Origin: Mesorhabditis belari
Lineage: Eukaryota; Nematoda; Chromadorea; Rhabditida; Rhabditidae
Assembly (NCBI GenBank): GCA_958450365.1
Contig: CAUEEP010000742.1
Coordinates: forward strand, 574,001-638,000
Length of the DNA stretch: 64,000 nt
Reading direction: 5' to 3'
A program made the position numbers and the translations under genes. Below, piece by piece: positions 46,990 to 58,108 of the stretch; position 1 is the stretch's first letter, and every line of letters begins with the position of its first letter. The notes below the pieces were generated by a model, which did no database searches, was not told where the DNA came from, and was given only the letters and a program-made list of their open reading frames with translations.

Positions 46990-47924
46990 TTATTTTCCTT
47001 TCTCGTTGATCGATTTATATTATTTTTTGTGAGAAAATCGAAGCAATGCTTTTTATTGAGAAAAGATAAGAGAGGTTTTTATGGGATTCTTTAAGAAAAT
47101 CGCATCATTGAAGCCAACCAAATGAAAAATTTACAGTTTGAACTTCACAGAATTCTCAGAATTCTCAAAAAAAAACTCGTTAATTTTGTCGATTTGGGAT
47201 TTTGATTAAAAAATGATGATGGAATAGAATAAATGAATTGAAATAACCCTCTGTAATTCGCTCAAGCTCAAGCAATTCGCTCAAGCCAAAGCTCAAGCCA
47301 AAGCTCAAGCCAAAGCTCAAGCCAAAGCTCAAGCCGAAGCTCAAGCCGAAGCTCAAGCCGAAGCTCAAGCCAAAGCTCAAGCCGAAGCTCAAGCCGAAGC
47401 TCAAGCCGAAGCTCAAGCTCAAGCTCAAGCTCAAGCAATTCGCTCAAGATTTGTCTCCTTTTTGTAGTCTTTTTTTCAATCAAATCATTTCGAATTTCGA
47501 TTTTCTCAAAACAAACTTTAGATAATAAGGAGCTCTTTGTAAGCTCTGAATTTACAGTTGTTGCGAACATTTAATTCGTCGAGTCAGGCTGCTTTCTTTG
47601 CGTCAAACTAAGCAGATCAATCTAAACCTTTGTCCAATCACGCTTAACACTCGACATAATTCAAGTCAATCAAAAAAAAAAAAAACTTAAAATTTCCTAT
47701 ATTTACTTAACTTTTTTTGTTGTCTGTAATTCTTATGTATTTTGATGTAATTTCAAGAAACGATTGGTCATTTTTACTCTAAAAAAAACTTAAAAAATAA
47801 TTTTTAAGCCAATCAATTCAGGGAAACTAAGTGAAAATGAACGAATTCTCGATCAAATCGATGCAACGATTCTGTCGTTGAACTTTGAATTGATTTTTTT
47901 ATGCAAATTCGATGAGCAATGAAC
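46990..47924. repeat. Intergenic DNA with 12-bp minisatellite
   Basis: 47264-47445 is a tandem array of CTCAAGCCAAAG/CTCAAGCCGAAG units, capped at both ends by CAATTCGCTCAAG. The rest is AT-rich with nothing recognised; the promoter of the 41776-46989 gene should lie near 47000. Confidence 0.7.
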
Positions 47925-48390
47925 AGTCGATAATTGAGCCCCGTGTGATTTTCGTTGATGAAACAACGAATTCGATATTTTTTTCCTTCAAATCGAAAAC
48001 ATCTGATCCGGCGTCCAATTGGAAAGCGATATCAACTCAAGTACTTGCAACCTACGGTGAAAACAGGCGAAGGATAATCTTTTTATGCAGCCCAACGTGA
48101 TTTCTTTAGGTGCGATGTGTAAAAGTTCAACAGGTCCGCTTGTCCTCGTAAAGTCAACAATGGATTCCCGTCAATATATTGCGATATTGGACAAAACTGT
48201 TATTTTAGTTACTATTGTTATTATTGAATGATTTGTCTATTCTTATGTAAATGCGATCTCCCCTGTGCTTATCCCTTTTATCGCCGAGAAGGGGCGATCC
48301 TTGGGATGGCCTCGGAGGACAAGTGAGGCTCTCACTTCGAGTCCCCCGTCCCCTTTCACTCATTTGTAATCGATTCGTCTTATCGTACTA
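47925..48390 (+). mobile_element. Second copy of the transposase/insert chimera
   Basis: It is nearly identical to 44431-44915, including the junction GGACAAAACTGTTATTTTAG and the GC-rich block ATCGCCGAGAAGGGGCGATC, but lacks about 20 bp near 48073. The shared junction means the chimera was copied as a unit. Confidence 0.7.
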
Positions 48391-48879
48391 CGGTAAATAA
48401 AGATATATATCTTCTGGGTCTATGCAAATGCAGTTCAGGTCGGTCATTTCACAGGATTTCCTCTCTAATACATTGGAGGAGTTGAGTCGGATTGTCGGGG
48501 TGTTAGAGATGGCTGGATATCAAAGGGGCACACTCTCGATAACTTAATTCTAGTCCATATCCGTTTACTCCTAGGAACGAACATGACATTAAGATTGGGG
48601 TACTTTTCCGTTATACATCCACAAAAATAATCATTTAATAATCAGAAAAAATCGTTTAATATAATCAAAATCAAAAATAAATAATAAATAATGAAATCTC
48701 TATCGGGGATTCTGATTGAGCGATAGCTTCATAAAGTGATGGTTGGCGTGTGTGCGAGTAGTAAGCAAGATGCGTCGTTGTTGAAAGAACGAAGTTGCAT
48801 CAGCCTCGGTAGTTGTTAAGCGAAAAATGAATCTACCGTCTGGAAATAGCAAAAGAATTCATTTTCTGTTCATTTTCAT
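48391..48879. other. Intergenic DNA
   Basis: Nothing recognised; a moderately GC-rich stretch at 48420-48600 has no clear coding pattern. Confidence 0.35.
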
Positions 48880-49310
48880 CAATGTTTAGTTTAGCCGAAA
48901 GGCGTGGCTCGAAGCTTGGCTCGAAGCTTGGCTGGAAGCTTGGCTCGAGGCTTGGCTGGAAGCTTGGCTCGAAGCTTGGCTCGAAGCTTGGCTCGAGGCT
49001 TGGCTCGAAGCTTGGCTCGAGGCTTGGCTCGAAGCTTGGCTCGAGTTTGGCCGAAAGGCGTGGCTCTTTTATCTTGCATCCCGAATCTGCTTTCTCTAAA
49101 TCCTCTAGAGCTTTTTTGTGAATCGTTCGATTAAAGTTTGGAATTGCCTTCCCGAAAAGTGGCGTTTGATCTCCACCGTTTGATCTCTATGTCTGATTTT
49201 AAAAGAGGACTACTTCATTGCATTTTAAGTGACCTTGTGATCTTTTATCTGCTACTTTTTCCATTGCGTTTTCGCACTTTATTTCTTTCTAAATAAAGTA
49301 TTTATATAAA
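48880..49310 (+). pseudogene. LINE 3' end with in-frame minisatellite
   Basis: The frame reads LAERRGS, then about twelve [13 protein letters not shown] units (48895-49058), a second [14 protein letters not shown] and SSRAF. In a shifted frame it continues with SDFKRGLLHCILSDL and ends near an AATAAA at 49292. The layout equals 5677-6284 on the other strand. Only the 3' end is present. Confidence 0.65.
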
Positions 49311-49644
49311 GAAAAAGAGCCTTAAAAATAGAATCAAAAATGAAAGAACATTTGGAAAATCGAAATTCAAAAACACAAAAATTCCTTTTTCAGCAAATCC
49401 AATGACCTAGCTGAATCATTGAGAAAAATAGGTGAATCTCTCTTTTTTTTTTTTCTTTAAGAAATGGATATAAAGAGGTGAGTGAAATGACCCAAATTCC
49501 TATTTTTCTCTCTTTTCATTCGATTTTGAACCGTTTTCTCAAGACAAATCTTTCGAAAACTATTGAATTTTATATATGAAATTGAATTGAATATATATTT
49601 ATTGAAATAAAACAATTTATTCCAGCTTTCATCGTCGAATTCCC
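49311..49644. other. Upstream region of the small peptide gene
   Basis: AT-rich. TTTATTCCAG at 49616-49625, twenty bases before the ATG, is a plausible spliced-leader acceptor. Confidence 0.4.
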
Positions 49645-50329
49645 ATGCTCGCCTTGAGACTTTTATTTCTTCTTTTCACTCTCTTCTTCGTCATTTCATT
49701 TGCCGAATTGAGCATCGATGGAGATGATGTCAGTTTATTCTACTTTTGTATTCATGGAAAATTGTAAACTTTCCTTGTAAACACTCAATTCCTGGTATAC
49801 GTAATTTGTGATCCTTTTTGCACACAAATAAATGAACCAGAAAAGGTGTTTCTTTTCAAGTGCAAAGTACAAGTCGAGTCTTTATTTGATGTACTTTTGT
49901 GAAAGTTTTGTAGGCTTTTGTAGGCTTTTATAGGCGTTTGTATGCTTTTTTAGGCTTTTGTCGGCTTTTGTAGGCCTTTTTAGGCTTTTGTAGGTTTCTG
50001 TATGCTTTTGTAGACTTTTATAGGCTTTTGTAGGCTTTTGTAGGCTTTTGTAGGCTTTTGTAGGCTTTTGTATGCTTTTGTAGGCTTTTATAGGCTTTTG
50101 TAGGTTTTTGTAGGCTTTTGTAGGCTTTTATAGGCTTTTGTAGGCTTTTATAGGCTTTTATAGGCTTTTGTATACTTTTGTAGGCTTTTGTAGGCCTTTG
50201 TAGGCGTAAGCATTCTCTCGAATTGTTAAATTGAAATATTTGATTGAAAATCAACTTCTTCACTTTTAGTTAGTGCTTCGGGTGGAAAGTCCGATTCTCG
50301 TGCGACGGGTTCGCGATGTGAATGGATAA
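49645..50329 (+). CDS. Small secreted peptide precursor, neuropeptide-like candidate
   Basis: Two exons, 49645-49728 and 50270-50329, join in phase 0 to encode 47 aa. Residues 1-20 are a strong signal peptide (MLALRLLFLLFTLFFVISFA). The rest is acidic (ELSIDGDD), then LVLRVESPILVRRVRDVNG before the stop. A dibasic RR and a C-terminal Gly would suit cleavage and amidation of a short peptide, but this is inference. A likely trans-splice acceptor lies 20 bp upstream of the ATG and AATAAA at 50344-50349. The donor GTCAGT is slightly off consensus. It is the only plus-strand gene in the window. No known family recognised. Confidence 0.5.
49900..50205. repeat. 10-bp minisatellite TTTTGTAGGC in the peptide-gene intron
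   Basis: About 30 units of TTTTGTAGGC and TTTTATAGGC. It resembles, but is not, the nematode telomere repeat TTAGGC. Confidence 0.9.
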
Positions 50330-50349
50330 ATTTCTCTTTGTACAATAAA

Positions 50350-50720
50350 TTTCTTTACAAATTTACGATTTTAAACGATTTTAAAGGTTTTTAAATGATT
50401 TTAAACAATTTTAAACAATTTTAAACGATTTTAAACAATTTTAAATGATTTTAAACAATTTTAAATGATTTTAAATGATTTTAAACTATTTTAAACCATT
50501 TTAAACCATTTTAAACCATTTTAAACAATTTTAAACAATTTTAAACAATTTTAAACAATTTTAAATGATTTTAAACTATTTTAAACCATTTTAAACCATT
50601 TTAAACCATTTTAAACTATTTTAAACGATTTTAAACGATTTTAAACAATTTTAAATGATTTTAAACAATTTTAAACAATTTTAAACGATTTTAAACGATT
50701 TTAAACAATTTTCTTTACAA
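50350..50720. repeat. 10-11-bp minisatellite TTTTAAACAA
   Basis: About 34 units of ATTTTAAACA/ATTTTAAACG/ATTTTAAATG start just after the peptide gene's polyadenylation signal. Confidence 0.9.
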
Positions 50721-51254
50721 AATTACGATTTTAAAACTTTTCATTGCATGCAAAAAAAAACATTTTTCTTGTGTGCTTAACAAAAAAAACAAAGAATCTA
50801 TTTTATTTATCAGTATTTTTAACTTTAAAATACGAAAATATAAAATAAAAGAAAAGTAAAAACTAGTTGATATGTAAAAGGAGAAAAAAAAAAGAAAGAA
50901 CAGGAAATAAAAAAAAACCAAATTTGGAATGGAATTTGAGGAAAATAGGAAAGAAATTTGAAAGATTTGAAGGCACTTTTTTCGTGGAATCATATTTTAA
51001 AGAAGATCAGCAATCGTTTCCCTGAAAATTCGAGAAAGTAAGAGCTTTTCTTTGAAAGTTTAACATGTAAGATTTACTAGAGTACAACTAGAGTATTCTA
51101 ACTACAGACTATGCTGACTATAGAGTAGTTAGTTAGAGTCTTAAGAGTGCTTTAGGAACTGTCGTAATCTTGTTTTACGTGCCTTGGACTTGAGTAGGCT
51201 TTAGCTAGCGTTCTGATAGATGGTATTTTGTTATTTTCGAGTAACTATCGTAAT
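50721..51254. other. Intergenic DNA
   Basis: AT-rich with A-runs; nothing recognised. Confidence 0.4.
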
Positions 51255-51651
51255 CTCTACTACAGTAGGCTACAGTAAGCTACAGTGAGCTACAGTAAGC
51301 TACAGGCTACAGTAGGCTACAGTAGGCTACAGTAGGTTACAGTAGACTACAGTAGACTACAGTAAGCTACGGTAGGCTACAGTAGGCTACAGTAGGTTAC
51401 AGTAGACTACAGTAGACTACAGTAGACTACAGTAGACTACAGTAAGCTACAGTAGGCTACAGTAGGTTACAGTAGACTACAGTAGACTACAGTAAGCTAC
51501 AGTAAGCTACAGTAGGCTACAGTAGGTTACAGTAGACTACAGTAGACTACAGTAGACTACAGTAGACTACAGTAAGCTACAGTAGGCTACAGTAGGTTAC
51601 AGTAGACTACAGTAGACTAGAGTAAGCTACAGTAAGCTACAGTAGGCTACA
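51255..51651. repeat. 10-bp minisatellite CTACAGTAGG abutting the ODC stop codon
   Basis: About 40 units of CTACAGTAGG/CTACAGTAGA/CTACAGTAAG; the last units run into the final codons of the ODC gene at 51652. Confidence 0.9.
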
Positions 51652-54600
51652 TTAAGCTATAGTAGGCTTACAGCATTTCGGAATAAAAGTACTGACTGAC
51701 CAGTTTGCTTGCGAGATGGCATAGATGGCGATGGGACGTTGAAAGCCGTTGAAAGTGGTCGAAGCGGCTGACTGAAAACTTTCTTACTGAATGCCAGAAT
51801 GCTAAAATTTTGAATTCTAAATTCAGAATCTTTCAGAATCCTTTCTATTAACTGAATGGCTATTTCACTTTTGTAAAAAAAGACATAAAAATTACAGTAT
51901 AAGCGCCCATCTCCGGGTAAACAATCCAATCACCCGTCGACATCTCTTCCATCATTTTTTTATCCTGAAATTTGCGACATAACCAAGTGGGCGAGCTTTT
52001 TATTGTATTCTAGATTATCTAATTTATCTATTTATCTATTTATCTATTTGTCTATTTGTCTATTCATCTATTTATTTATTTATTTACCTATTTATTTATT
52101 TATTCATCTATCTATTTATTTATCTATTTATCTATTTATCCATTTATCTATTCATCTATTCATCTATTCATTCTTTCCCTTTTCTCACCTCAATCTGATC
52201 CAAACTGTCACAAGTAGGTCCCCAGATTGTGCTCATCACCGCCTCAGCACCCTCTTTTGGCTAAAAAAAAGGAAAAAAAATTTGATTTTAGACAAAGAAC
52301 TGAAGATCTTTAAAACTGAATATCTTTAAAACTAACCCTTAATGGATGCCCTTTTGGATGAACATGATCAAAAAGAATACAATTGAACGATCCATAAACC
52401 CCATCATTCAAATAGTACATCATCCCCTTTGAGCCAATGTCTTTATCTGTAAATTGAATGCATTTATAAGTTTATTTATTTATTTATGTTTTTTCAGCTA
52501 TGTTTTTTAGCTATGTTTTTAGCTATATTTTTCAAATATTCAACCATTATGAGTGATCCTTTCGGCGTTGACGGCTGTCGAGTGGATCACGTTCGCGCAA
52601 AGGGTGAACGGGCGAGCGGCAAAGAATCTGTAAAAAGTTTAGAGATCTTTATATTATTTTAAGCTATTTTTTCTCAATATACTGAATATTTAATCGAAAT
52701 TTAATCGAATTTTATCCAACCTTCCAGGCTCGGCAACAACACGCACCGCTGGATCCGGGAAATAGCGGCATAAAGCTCCGGAGATCACAGCAGAGATCTA
52801 GAAAGTTTCATTAACAACAATCAAATTAACCAATTCAAATTAACCAATTCAATTTAACCAAATCAAATTAACCAATTCATATTAACCAATTCAAATTAAC
52901 CAATTCAATTTAACCAATTCATTTCCATTAAGCCATTAAGCAATTCCTATTTTCCTATTCATTAACCAATTCATTTCCTATTTTAAAAGAAGTAGATAGA
53001 TGATTTTTGTTTAAAGTTTGATAAAGTTCGATAAAGTTTGATTTAAATTTTAAATTCATATTCAAATTCACCTTTTTACTTTCAAAGTTCACAATCCTCA
53101 CCTGTTCAAAAGCGATATGATGTTTCCCGCCCGGGAATCCACCACCCAAATCAAGAAAATTCATATGATGCCCCATTGCTTCACCCAAATCGAAAAGGCG
53201 ACGAGCGTGCGCGATCGCGATCTCATACGCTGAGCAATCGTTGCACCCCGATCCAACATGGAAACTGAAAATTGAAAATATTAGATGTCAACTTGACTAC
53301 AAGTATTTACTATTTACTTACTTACATAAATAGGCGATTTTGTTTTGCGTACTACCGTGATTTAGTTATCAAAGATTTGCCGTCATTTTGCTTTATATTT
53401 CCTTTTTTTTGCCGTACCTAATCCCCTCAACGTTGACGCCCATTTGCTTGGCTTTAGCCAAAAGCTTTGGCGCTGCGTGCACTGGATCGGCCCCGAATTT
53501 GAGATTGAGTGGACAAGTGGCCGTCGGATCGGAGACGGCAATGCGGAGTACCAATCTGAAATCGAGAATTGCGAAAGTCAACCGGAGGGACTTTGCTTTG
53601 TTTGCTTTGCTTTGCTTGCTTTCAATGGACTTTGCTTTTAACTCCGAATACTTACCTTGCCGAATTGTGTAACTCTTGGATCTTCTCGAGTTCCTCGGCG
53701 TTGTCGAAAGTCATCAGCTGAACGTCACGTTTCTCGGCGTGCTGAAAAAAAGAAATTTTCTAATTTACTTCAAAGTACGATCGATTTTAAATAGTTAACT
53801 AAATAGTTGAAAATGAATGAAACCTTGATGAAGGCTCGAGTCTTGCACGGATTCGCGTAGATGATGCGGCTTGGGTCGACACCGATGCTCAGAACCTGAA
53901 AAGGTAACGATAAAGAAGCTGGTATCAAAACAAAATCAGAGGTATTAAATGTAATTATAAGCTTAAACTTATATTGTATATTACAAGTATTATAAGCTTA
54001 AATTGGCATTCTTCGGTTATCAATCGCATGCTTTTTTGCAAATTTAAACCATTTGAAATGAATATTTCTAGTTTAAGGATAAGATCTGTTCACGTTCTAT
54101 CCTTAAACTAGAAATAGTTCTAGTTCAAGAAGAAAAGCAAAAATTCTGACTTGACAAGCAAAAGTGGACTTTGTATGCCGAGCGGGGATCAAACCCAGAG
54201 CCCAGAGACCGTTCGCTTTCCAAGTGAGACCTCTACCACTTTGCTATGAGCACATGGCAAAGGCATCGTTCCAAGAGGCTCATAACAGTAGCAATGACCA
54301 TCTCTCTCTCTCTCTGGGATCCCCTTACTTTATCTACTCTTTATAAAGCAGAAGAGACATCTATCCGTTTGTCCGTCTATGCGCAGCCATTGGCAAAAAG
54401 GGGTGGGGCTTAGCTTGCGTGGAAAACACAAAATTTACTGAGCGTTTTTCGCTAGTAAAAATAGATAAACTAACATTATCTAAACTAGTTAGTGAAGAAA
54501 CCGAATGCTCATAACTTCAATCACACTCACAATGTCGATCTCTTGCTTGCTAGCGCAATCAAAGTTGACCCCAAGCGCAGCCAACACACGTAACATTGTC

Positions 54601-55928
54601 ACATCGGTGTTACACTTCACAGCATAGAATGGCTGAAAAAAAATCAATAAAGCTTTAAACTATATTTGAAAGAAATTTCCACACTCACCTCAACGTGCGG
54701 CAACTCTCTCTTCCACAATTTGAATCTCTCAAGTAAAGCGTCCAAATTGATAAGCAGAAAAGCGTCATCGATTTCCTGAAAAATTTTTAATGAAATCTTT
54801 TATTCCCTAAAAAAAGCAATCTCTCAATGAAAGAACTTGAGAGATTTTCATTTCAGACCATTTTTTTGTTTTCGTGAGTGGGGCTCGATCAGAGTTGACG
54901 AGAGAAAGAGATCAAAGTTTGTCTATGCCCACAGTCAGTCTCATTGTCTTTCACCACACTCATCCGCTTCACATCGACAGACGACAGACTATTGTGGACG
55001 TCCTGTAGTTTCACACACTCTCATTTTAAAGGTAAATTTTTCGGTGTGTGTGTGCGAGATTTTTTTGATCCCTTTTCTTCCCATCGCTTACCTCTGAGTC
55101 GTACTTGTTGGCCAACGCTTCGACCATCTCTTCGGCAATGATTGGATCGTCATGGATCTCGACCTGAAGATGAAAATTGTTAAATGGGATAGAGAATATT
55201 CAGCTTAAACAAGTTAGATATGGATAAAACTAAAAAAAATGACGAACTCTCAACTACAAATGCTTTTAAATTGCTTTAAATCTGTCGCATTGATAAGAGC
55301 TATAGCTTAAAAAATAGAGGATTTCAAGAGCTTTTGAATGGATTAAATCATATTTAAAAATATTAATTCTAACAAAAGTTACAGCGGTTTGTAGCCTGGC
55401 TCGATTCGACCAGGCGCGAAAACGGCCAAGGCTACAAACCACTGTAACTTTCTTTAGAATTAATATTTTTAAATATGCTTTAATCGATTCAAAATCTCTT
55501 GAAATTCTCTATTTTTTGAGCTATAGCTCTTATCAATCCGATAGATTTAAAGTAATTTAAAAGCATTTGTAGTTTACGTTTGTAGTTTCTATTGCTCATG
55601 CCTAAAGCTAGTCTAGTTTTAATATAAATTTTGATATTTTTTTAATAACATCATTAATTTGATAATATTGATTATTCTGGATCAGCTTTATTCTAGAGTT
55701 TCAACGAGTTTCTTTTCAAAAAGTCAACTTTCAATTCAAACAATCAACCATCTCGCAAATAGCTTTAATATAAACTTTTAGAGTCACTTTTCTACCCAAA
55801 AGCATTTACATCTTGTAATTGTTAAATGCTAAAGTTGTTGGTGATTGTAATCGTATTTTTTAAAGAATTAAACGTACTTTAATATCTCCGATAAGCTCAC
55901 GACGAGAGCATCCCTTGATCATCGTCAT
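51652..55928 (-). CDS. odc-1: Ornithine decarboxylase
   Basis: This PLP enzyme converts ornithine to putrescine, the first step of polyamine synthesis, and acts in the cytosol as a dimer. Fourteen coding exons join in phase: 55928-55878, 55163-55092, 54775-54689, 54632-54531, 53895-53824, 53741-53656, 53555-53418, 53264-53102, 52797-52721, 52627-52545, 52446-52337, 52260-52189, 51964-51896, 51771-51652, giving 433 aa. Hallmarks in order: PFYAVKCN (PLP lysine), [43 protein letters not shown] (phosphate loop), [24 protein letters not shown] (catalytic Cys), [21 protein letters not shown]. The start is the first ATG after an in-frame TGA. The tail is short and lacks the long C-terminal degradation segment of mammalian ODC. 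The last codons lie in a minisatellite. Confidence 0.92.
52010..52165. repeat. TTTATCTA microsatellite in an ODC intron
   Basis: Irregular TTTATCTA/TTTATTTA/TTCATCTA units; intronic. Confidence 0.9.
52805..53000. repeat. ATTAACCAATTCAA short tandem repeat in an ODC intron
   Basis: About ten variants of AATTAACCAATTCAA lie at 52815-52975. Intronic. Confidence 0.8.
54174..54252 (-). repeat. tRNA-like sequence (degenerate) in an ODC intron
   Basis: On the minus strand ATAGCAAAGTGGTAGAGG (A-box) and GGGTTTGATCCCC (T-arm). The anticodon region around CTTGGAAAGCG does not form a clean arm with a seven-base loop. Confidence 0.5.
55230..55590. mobile_element. Long foldback element in an ODC intron
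   Basis: The arms (GAGCTATAGCTTAAAAAATA and inverse; ATTTAAAAATATTAATTCTA and inverse) are about 150 bp each around a GC-rich loop containing GACCAGGCGCGAAAACGGCC. Non-coding. Confidence 0.7.
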
Positions 55929-56535
55929 TTTCTTGAGAACGCCTCTAAAAATAAGCCATATTTCGTTTGATTTTTGTCATTAGTTATCATTAGTCATTAA
56001 AAAGAAATTCTAAAGCCAACCTTTTAATTAATATAAAGTTGTCTTCTTTCTTCTTCTATTTACCAGGGCGGTTTTGCTCTGCACTGTCCCTCTCCACCAG
56101 GGATATGAATTACTTGACCGACCTCGGATGTCGAGGCGAGTGTCTGAAATAAAGCAATAATAGCAATTCTAAGCAATAAAAAAAGTAATACTTGATACTT
56201 CAATAAACGCAATATTTGATCTTTTACTTTTTACACATTACGCAAACAAGATCCACTATTCTACTCCTAACTCCATCTTAAAAACTAGCATTCACAAGGT
56301 CTATTTAGCGTTCAAAGACTCACCAATGGATAGCGGGTGGCCGCCGGGCGAGCACACCGAACAAGCGTCAACGGGAAGATTTTCTAAAATTTTCAATTAA
56401 AATCGGACGCAAAACTAATTCCTCATTGTGTTTTTTTCTATATAAAAATCGAAAATACTCACCGGGTGGATTCTCTGTGCCTCAAGAAGTCAAACGCGTC
56501 AACGAGATAGGAACAGAGTCCTCGTTGCCGCGTCA
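55929..56535 (-). other. Putative multi-exon 5' leader of the ODC gene
   Basis: Three exons with good splice sites lie upstream of the ODC start: 56535-56463, 56383-56324, 56143-56064, then the non-coding head 55944-55929 of the first coding exon. None contains an ATG. They are much more GC-rich than flanking DNA. One frame stays open through all of them and overlaps the ODC start, while the ODC frame itself has a TGA six codons before the ATG. Read here as 5' untranslated leader; alternatives are in the findings. Confidence 0.45.
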
Positions 56536-56639
56536 CTGAAAATGAAAATGGATTGAAAAAGATTGCATTTATTGAAAACCGATAATGTGATACAACGAAA
56601 AAAGGGTACAGAATAAGAAAATAAAGGGCTAAACACACA

Positions 56640-57407
56640 ATTTTATGAGATTGCAGCCGTTACCTTTATTACTGGAAAGCATTTTCCGAGAAAACATTTT
56701 CGAGTCGCGCACTAAAATGCACTAAATACCGTAATCCGTCTTTTTAAAAAAAATCTTTTTTTTTGCAAATTTAGCTTTTTTTTTCTTACTTTTGCGCAAT
56801 TTCTACTCGTAGTTTTGCTTTTTACATTGTTTTTAAAGCAATTAATGTTTAATAGAGTTTAAAAACAATGTAAAAAGCAAAACTACGAATAGAAATTGCG
56901 CAAAAGTCGCAAAAAGAAAGGCCGATTACGGTATTTAGTGCATTTTAGTGCGCGACCCGAAAGTGTTATCTCGGAAAATGCTTTCCAGTCTCTTATTACC
57001 CAAATGTGAACGAAAGAAAGAAAAGAGCCCACTTTGGTGGGAAAAAAGAAACATTTATATCTTGCCAACGTGATTTAACCCTCGACCCTGCCGCTTAAAA
57101 GACAAAACTCCTAATTGCTTTAAAAACAATTTAAAAAGCAAAACTACGAGTAGAAAATGCGCAAAAGTAAGAAAGAAAATAGTTAAAGTTGCAAAAAAAG
57201 GCCGATTACGGTATTTAGTGCATTTTAGTGCGCGACTCAAAAGTGTTTTCTCGGAAAATGCTTTCCAGTCCCTTATTACCCAAATGTTGTGAAAGAAATA
57301 AACCCACTTAGTGGGAAAAAGAAACATTTATATCTTGCCAACGTGATTTAACCCTCGACCCTGCCGCTTAAAAGACAAAACTCCTAACCGGTCGACCATC
57401 GGGGCAG
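56640..57407. repeat. Repeat cluster with inverted GATTACGGTATTTAGTGC ends
   Basis: TGCACTAAATACCGTAATCC at 56728 is inverse to GATTACGGTATTTAGTGCAT at 56925 and to 57206; each is followed by GGAAAATGCTTTCCAGT. Two copies end with a tRNA-like tail (about 57060-57108 and 57342-57407, minus strand, TCTTTTAAGCGGCAGG then GAGGGTTAAATC), resembling a decayed tRNA-Lys. Confidence 0.6.
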
Positions 57408-57464
57408 ATTAGAAAGAAATACGTATTTCTAATACGGGGCAGTATTAGAAAGAAATTTTAGTTT

Positions 57465-57566
57465 TAATTGGCTTATTGATTTCAGTATGTATTGTATGAT
57501 TAAGTATCACTGTGCATTTCTCTATGATTTCTTTCACTTTATCGTTTGAATAAAGTATTATTATTA
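57465..57566 (+). repeat. Dispersed repeat tail, empty site of the SINE at 38901
   Basis: ATTGGCTTATTGATTTCAGT through TTAAGTATCACTGTGCATTT to AATAAAGTATTATTATTA equals 38849-39405 without the 453-bp insertion. Confidence 0.75.
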
Positions 57567-58108
57567 GAAAGAAAGTCTAACAAATTTTATAAAGAAAAAA
57601 ATGGCCTTTTTTGAAATTTTGAAATTCGAAAGAAATTCTCCTTTATTTTATTCATTTTATATCGTTTTTGTTTAATGTTTTGAAAACAAAAAGAATTCAG
57701 GAAATGGCAATGAAATGCATTTTCTGAAGGAATTTTATTCAAAGATTTTGAAATGATAAGAAAAGCGATGGGAAAATGTGGTGAGAATAAAATGTTTTCA
57801 AAGAGAAATCCCTGAAGAAGGCTTTTTTTTTGCAAACGTTTTGTCTACAAAAGATTAAATCACAAATGAGAATGTTTCTTTGTGATGAAATGAAAGAAAA
57901 TTCAAAAATCAGGTCTTATTTTAAAGTTTTTTTCCCAAATCAATCATCATTTTTTTATTTAATTTTAAAAAGCTTTTCAAAAACGATAAAAATTTCGCAA
58001 TTCAGCTCTTGTTTGTGAGAAAATTGAACTTTTCAAATCATTACCTAATTTTTCTCTTTTTTTGAATAAAAATAACAATTTGAAATTGAAATTTGAATCT
58101 TATATATA
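57567..58108. other. AT-rich intergenic DNA
   Basis: Nothing recognised. Confidence 0.4.

Noticed and set aside
49900..50205. Interstitial telomere repeat
   Set aside because: The unit is TTTTGTAGGC, not TTAGGC, and occurs inside an intron.
54837..55141. Plus-strand frames within an ODC intron
   Set aside because: They lie between two well-supported ODC exons on the other strand and show no homology.
56640..56720. MFSRKMLSSNK as a coding first exon joined to the ODC leader
   Set aside because: The phase fits, but the sequence belongs to a repeat also present at 56940 and 57230, so it is kept only as a remark in the ODC leader finding.
3665..57407. Functional tRNA genes
   Set aside because: None of the candidates folds into a full cloverleaf with paired acceptor and anticodon stems; all are listed as tRNA-like.
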